Shown one piece after another: positions 60,392 to 64,000 of a stretch of 64,000 nucleotides of DNA. Under the pieces are notes generated by a model. It saw only the letters and a list, made by a program, of their open reading frames with translations. It ran no database searches and was not told where the DNA came from. The stretch is from Serratia ficaria (GTDB lineage Bacteria; Pseudomonadota; Gammaproteobacteria; Enterobacterales; Enterobacteriaceae). Each line of letters starts with the position of its first letter. Within the stretch, counting starts at the first letter, position 1. The stretch covers positions 372,001 to 436,000 of the forward strand of contig NZ_LT906479.1 of the NCBI RefSeq assembly GCF_900187015.1, in the 5' to 3' direction. The position numbers and the translations under genes are program-made.

Positions 60392-61231
60392 TCAGGATGC
60401 CATAGCTTTCTCGACAAAAAAGTAACTGTTAAGCAATTCGTTGATGCGTTGTGCGGCTGGTCGGCTTTCCATGTCGAGGAAGTGGCCAGTTTCTGGAATG
60501 GTAATAAAGTCGCAGTTCGTAATATAGTTTCTGATATCTCGAATGTCTTCCGCAGTGGTGTACTCATCCATCTCTCCGTTTATAAATAAAATCGGAGTTT
60601 CTATTTGTCGAAAAATATCAATGTAATCTTCTTGGCATAAAGAAGATATCTGACCAATATGGAAGCTTGCTTGCCGATAGGTCTCATGGTCAAGGTTTTT
60701 AATATGTTGATGATTAGCTTTTTTTAGCAATGTTGGTAAATATTTCCCAACCTCGTCATTAAGCAATGTGGCGACTTCGTGGTTTTTCCCTTCATCCAAC
60801 AACACTCTGGCACGGTTGATATAACTGTGCATGGCAGGAGTGATTCGGGTTGAAAATGATGCAATAATGGCTTTTCGAATTGAGGATGGGCGAGTAGATA
60901 ATGTCATTAACGCAGCTAACCCTCCCCAAGATACGGATAATATATAGTCAGGTCTATATATATTAATCAAACTTTGTAGAATGAATACTTCTTCCGTCTT
61001 CGGTAATGGAAGAGCTAGCATATTATGTGGTCTGGAATTTCCAATAAAAGGTAGGTCAAATAGAATGACATTAACACGATTTTTGAAATTTTTAACACAA
61101 TTACGGAATGCTAGTGTAGTTGAAAGTGCACCATTGACACATATTACGGTGTCGCTGATGTTAGGGTAAATATATCGCTCTACGTAGATCTGCCATTGGC
61201 CTACTTTAATAATTTCTGTTTCTGGTTTCAT
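60392..61231 (-). CDS. rhlA: RhlA-like acyltransferase (3-hydroxyalkanoyloxyalkanoate synthase family)
   Basis: The 279-aa alpha/beta-hydrolase-fold protein agrees strongly, as I remember it, with Pseudomonas RhlA: CVNGALSTTLAF, VILFDLPFIGNSRPHN, LNDEVGKYLPTLLKKANHQH and DEYTTAED. The catalytic set appears complete: Ser101 in SVSWGG, Asp222 in NGEMDEYT and His250 in ETGHFLD. RhlA joins two 3-hydroxyacyl chains from ACP/CoA to make HAA, a surfactant and rhamnolipid precursor; RhlA homologues also act in Serratia and Dickeya surfactants. No RhlB/RhlC follows. ATG 61231 is preferred to GTG 61243. It stands inside the inverted-repeat unit. Confidence 0.85.
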   Translation of the reverse strand: MKPETEIIKVGQWQIYVERYIYPNISDTVICVNGALSTTLAFRNCVKNFKNRVNVILFDLPFIGNSRPHNMLALPLPKTEEVFILQSLINIYRPDYILSVSWGGLAALMTLSTRPSSIRKAIIASFSTRITPAMHSYINRARVLLDEGKNHEVATLLNDEVGKYLPTLLKKANHQHIKNLDHETYRQASFHIGQISSLCQEDYIDIFRQIETPILFINGEMDEYTTAEDIRDIRNYITNCDFITIPETGHFLDMESRPAAQRINELLNSYFFVEKAMAS

Positions 61232-61383
61232 TTCCCACCCCACGAATAAAAATTAGATGACACTTACTGTTATGCGTATATATGATGAAATAAATCCCTA
61301 GCGAATGATGAAGATATTTAGTCTTGTCCGACTCTATGGTTGCATCGGCCTAAACCAATAGAGCAATTTTATTAAATCGGTTA

Positions 61384-61839
61384 TTATGCGATGTGATGTA
61401 CAGTTGCATCCGTAGTGGCTGAAACACCATTAACTTCAATTGCTGTTGGAGAACTTTCTGTCAGTGCGTCACCGCCGGTGTGTTGCAGCGCAGCGATCAG
61501 TGCATCAGTCGCATCGCTCGCACTGTCGGTGACATGAGTGACAACATCGGTTACTCCCCCGATTTTATCGAGTGCACCTGTAACAAAATCAGTAATGTTA
61601 CTGGCTAAATCACCGACGGTACCGCTCACGTCACCTACCAGGCTGAGTACGGATTGCACCACATCGCCTGCCAAATCCCCGATGCTGCCCGCAACACCTT
61701 TCAGTAACCCCCATAGGCCACCTTCACCGGAAGTCACTGCATCAACTACACCGCCGATTGCTTCGGTGCCGCTGTCAACGGTGGAATCAACGAAATCAGA
61801 CACATTATCAACTACATCTTTCACGATATTCTCAGACAT
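61384..61839 (-). CDS. Repetitive amphipathic helical protein (151 aa), unknown
   Basis: It starts at ATG 61839 with AGGAG six bases upstream. Nearly the whole protein consists of Val/Asp/Gly/Ser-rich amphipathic segments such as VVDNVSDFVDSTVDSGTEAI, VAGSIGDLAGDVVQSVL and VGDLASNITDFVTGAL, with a roughly 11-residue periodicity (IGDLAxD/VGDVSGT/VGDLASN). No Cys and no signal peptide. This suggests a surface-active or lipid-associated protein, in keeping with its rhlA-like neighbour 152 bases downstream on the same strand. Not recognised. Confidence 0.65.
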   Translation of the reverse strand: MSENIVKDVVDNVSDFVDSTVDSGTEAIGGVVDAVTSGEGGLWGLLKGVAGSIGDLAGDVVQSVLSLVGDVSGTVGDLASNITDFVTGALDKIGGVTDVVTHVTDSASDATDALIAALQHTGGDALTESSPTAIEVNGVSATTDATVHHIA

Positions 61840-62290
61840 ATATTCTCCTGAATATTGCAGGGGTTTTGAAGTAACAAAGTATGCATCCAAGCCAAACTCG
61901 TTAATCCTTTGCCTGTAAAGTTAGATAATGATCACATTTATAATCAAGTTTAAATTAAGTATAAATCTACGAAAAGATATGGTTTTTATGGTGTTTATTA
62001 TATTATTTTTTGTTAATTCAAATGGTTGTGTTGTTTTCTTTAGCTGTGGGATGAGTGTGTTTTTTAGGATTAATTCTATATATGCATTTTTATGATGAAG
62101 TGTTTCTAATTTGTTGTGCAAGATTGCTGGGTTGGTTATAAATTCTATATTTTTAATTAAAATAGATATAAATACTAAGATAATAATGTTTTTACCTATA
62201 TGAGATGCGTAAAGATTTTTCGAAATAAAATTCAGGAGGTAAGAGGATTTGTATGGTGATTGGGTGATGGCGAACAGGTAGAAAAAGGCG

Positions 62291-62750
62291 AAATGATTTA
62301 CCGTTATGGTATTCAGGGCCAAGTAACCGTGATGAACTTGCTGCGACAATACGGCCAACTAAACTGATGTTCTTCTCCTTCCAACAGACAGTACGGAGGT
62401 AATATGCCTAAACGTCCCCTGACGCCAGAACAGTGAATTAAAGAACTGGAACAGCGATTGGCTGAATCCGAAGTCAAAGCTCAATTCTTTGAAGCAGTTG
62501 TTCCGGATACTGCGGTGCGCACAGTTGTTGGTGATACCCAAAGGGGTATATCACAGGGCAACCCATAGCCACCATCGTTTTTATCGTCATCCCAACTTGC
62601 TGAAAGCGGGAGAAGAGTAGATGATAGCCAACCGCACGGAACAGTTGTGAGTCGCAGATATTACCTACCGCCCTCTAAGAACGGAAGAGGCATACGTGAG
62701 TCTGGTGACGGATATTTGGGCGAGGAAAATTGTGGGGTATCATGTTCCAT
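62291..62750 (+). pseudogene. IS3-family transposase remnant with internal deletion and stops
   Basis: Pieces in order: MIYRYGIQGQVTVMNLLRQYGQLN (OrfA, then stop near 62363), MPKRPLTPEQ-stop-IKELEQRLAESEVKAQFFEAVV (62404 onward), then after a gap HHRFYRHPNLLKAGE and VADITYRPLRTEEAYVSLVTDIWARKIVGYHVP (OrfB; a stop replaces the Trp of QLW). Most of OrfB is missing. The element is dead. AT-rich DNA between 61840 and 62290 contains only an improbable low-complexity frame. Confidence 0.8.
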
Positions 62751-62973
62751 GACAGCTGGCATACCCTGCATGTGAGCAAGAGGTTTAGAATGGAGCTGGC
62801 CGGTTCCTTCATGGCAGACCAGAAGATATCGAGCAGGTAGTAAGAGGAGGTAGGAAGTTGGTGGGAACCTCCAATACAAGACGACCGCACCTGCCGCTAC
62901 AATACAAAATGCCCGATGAGGTTCATCGGGCGTTATAGTGTTGGAAAGTGTAAACATATAACAGGCCTAGTCC

Positions 62974-63029
62974 GTTGATTTATTAGCACTGATTAGTGGG
63001 GATCCCTCAACCATCTCAAGGTGTTATAG
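62974..63029 (-). repeat. Right copy of the long inverted repeat
   Basis: 62974-63010 is the reverse complement of 59749-59785 apart from two positions, and similarity continues weakly to about 63029. The two copies, about 3.2 kb apart, bound the rhlA-like gene, the 151-aa gene and the dead transposase. No matching target-site duplication was seen. Confidence 0.8.
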
Positions 63030-63050
63030 CCTGAATTTCTATGGAGAAAG

Positions 63051-63809
63051 CTATCTGGAAAGTACATTCCCGCTAAACATGCCCCCACGAAAGACCTTAG
63101 CTGTTGGGTCTGTGGTGAAAAGAACCAGGTCGGTATCTTCATCTGCAACAACTTGATGTTTATTATCATCATTGATAATGACACTTTCGCCACTTTTCAA
63201 GTGGTTCTCACCAACAGTCGCACTGCCTTTAAAAACATACAGCAGCCTAACCACACCCGTTGTCGGCGTTGCTGGTAGAGTCAATTGATTACCTTGTTGC
63301 AGATGAGCATCATGTAACCAGACCTGAGCCCGGAAAATCAACGGTGCATCCATTGGGCCCGCAATAACCCGCCAGGCGTTTTCACTGTAAACTGTATCGA
63401 AGTCATGAAACTGAACCTGTGGTGACAGGTCAGGTTCCTTTGGTCTTACAAATATTTGCAAGCATTCCATAGCGCTATTGCCTTCGCCAAGAATACGTTC
63501 TTCATGCTGGAATGTATGACCGGCATTCATCAGCATCAAACGCGTATTGGATATTTCTTCCTCATTATCCACCGTGTCCAGATGCAGCATCCGACCCTTA
63601 CGCATATACGTAAGAATTTCATCATCCTTATGTGGATGCATGGCGATAACCGTCCCGGGTTTGATCTTGGCATGATCAATCCGGCCTATTGCGCCAATAC
63701 CGCTGTCATCTGATGACTCGGCCATTCCAGGCCAAAGGATCTCGATACCAAATTCCCCTGCCCCATGCTGATGTTTTTTAGTTCGGTCAACTTTAATCAT
63801 TGCTGTCAT
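63051..63809 (-). CDS. Pirin-like bicupin protein (YhhW-like)
   Basis: The 252-aa protein has the pirin metal site in AMHPHKDDEILTYM and a second His/Glu in TFQHEERILGE. The end SGESVIINDDNKHQVVADEDTDLVLF is a cupin strand. ATG 63809 with AAGGAGT upstream is chosen over a TTG at 63827. It differs clearly from the other pirin at 54873 and is likely a housekeeping or stress gene. From 63810 to 64000 only an AT-rich promoter-like region is seen. Confidence 0.87.
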   Translation of the reverse strand: MTAMIKVDRTKKHQHGAGEFGIEILWPGMAESSDDSGIGAIGRIDHAKIKPGTVIAMHPHKDDEILTYMRKGRMLHLDTVDNEEEISNTRLMLMNAGHTFQHEERILGEGNSAMECLQIFVRPKEPDLSPQVQFHDFDTVYSENAWRVIAGPMDAPLIFRAQVWLHDAHLQQGNQLTLPATPTTGVVRLLYVFKGSATVGENHLKSGESVIINDDNKHQVVADEDTDLVLFTTDPTAKVFRGGMFSGNVLSR

Positions 63810-64000
63810 AAATACTCCTTGAGTCAAATTTTCTGAGACTTAACTGAATCATTGCTTGTGAATGCCGAAATTATATATCGAAATATTATGGAATAAACAT
63901 GCAAAAAAAGAATTGAATATCCCATTAATGGCTTAATTGGCCAGTTTGGTCACCGGCAGTTAGAGGTATGAACATACAAGCGGGAATACATAGTCGTGTA

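Noticed and set aside
61921..62358. 145-aa minus-strand frame rich in Ile/Asn/Lys
   Set aside because: Low-complexity AT-rich DNA that partly overlaps the antisense of an IS3 remnant; no start signals.
62404..62440. Recoded UGA (selenocysteine) in the frame starting MPKRPLTPEQ
   Set aside because: The whole transposase is deleted and interrupted at several points, so the stop is simple decay.
59749..63010. IS10-type transposon ends (CTGAGnGATCCCC)
   Set aside because: Only the first 13 bases resemble IS10, no IS10 transposase is present, and no target duplication is seen, so I do not name the element.

Overview
The window is mostly the backbone of a large integrative and conjugative element (ICE) of the PFGI-1/SPI-7 class, with a type IV secretion system of the MPF-G (ICEHin1056-like) type. 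It sits in a gammaproteobacterium that is most likely a member of the Enterobacterales. That placement rests on gene families named after Salmonella SPI-7 (STY4526/STY4528/STY4534-like), on moderate GC content, and on enterobacterial-type LysR, pirin, old-yellow-enzyme, EmrAB-like and RhlA-like genes at the right. No rRNA, tRNA, relaxase or ICE-type integrase is visible, so the species and the ICE attachment sites cannot be read from this window.

Layout. (1) 1-11.6 kb, ICE maintenance module: C-terminus of ParA, DnaB-like helicase, ParB, DUF2786, DUF2857, a small ParE-like protein, an STY4528-type replication protein with iteron-like repeats inside its gene, a PFL_4669 protein, a lipoprotein, topoisomerase III, a strongly folded noncoding RNA region, tandem hairpin repeats, an STY4534-type protein and SSB. 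(2) 11.6-23.1 kb, an island placed between ssb and the transfer region: three overlapping tyrosine-recombinase-like genes and a small coiled-coil protein, closely resembling a recombinase-trio / gamma-mobile-trio (GMT) element. They are followed without a gap by two large unknown genes, a membrane-anchored helical-repeat protein with a PIN-like domain (1360 aa) and a 624-aa partner. This two-gene cargo is the best candidate for an undescribed system, probably anti-phage defence. The island ends in a cluster of short palindromic repeats. (3) 23.6-49.7 kb, the conjugation region: a DUF4160/DUF2442 pair, the PilL head, the TIGR03759/lytic-transglycosylase/TIGR03765/Mrr/TraD/TIGR03747 block, then RAQPRD through the VirB4-type ATPase, then TIGR03757-TraU-like-TIGR03755-TraG-like and DUF3742. 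Two cargo insertions interrupt it on the opposite strand: a 209-aa membrane protein at 31.6 kb and a Sir2-HerA NAD-type anti-phage pair at 41.1-43.8 kb. (4) 49.7-50.6 kb, a decayed junction with a tiny toxin-like hydrophobic peptide, a broken SRAP (YedK-type) gene and an IS3-family remnant. (5) 50.6-64 kb, either ICE cargo or chromosome: an MFS exporter, an EmrAB-like pump, pirin with a divergent LysR, an isochorismatase-family hydrolase, an old-yellow-enzyme reductase with a divergent LysR, then an inverted-repeat-bounded unit carrying an RhlA-like acyltransferase gene, a repetitive 151-aa protein and a dead IS3-type transposase, and finally a second pirin.

How it works together: the left block maintains and replicates the excised ICE, and the tra block builds the mating channel (VirB4, TraD, VirB7/8/9/10-like, TraU/TraG-like). 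The accessory insertions carry defence functions (Sir2-HerA and probably the trio-linked pair). The right-hand genes look like efflux, redox-stress and surface-lipid functions. All functional statements rest on motifs and family recognition by eye; no search was run.
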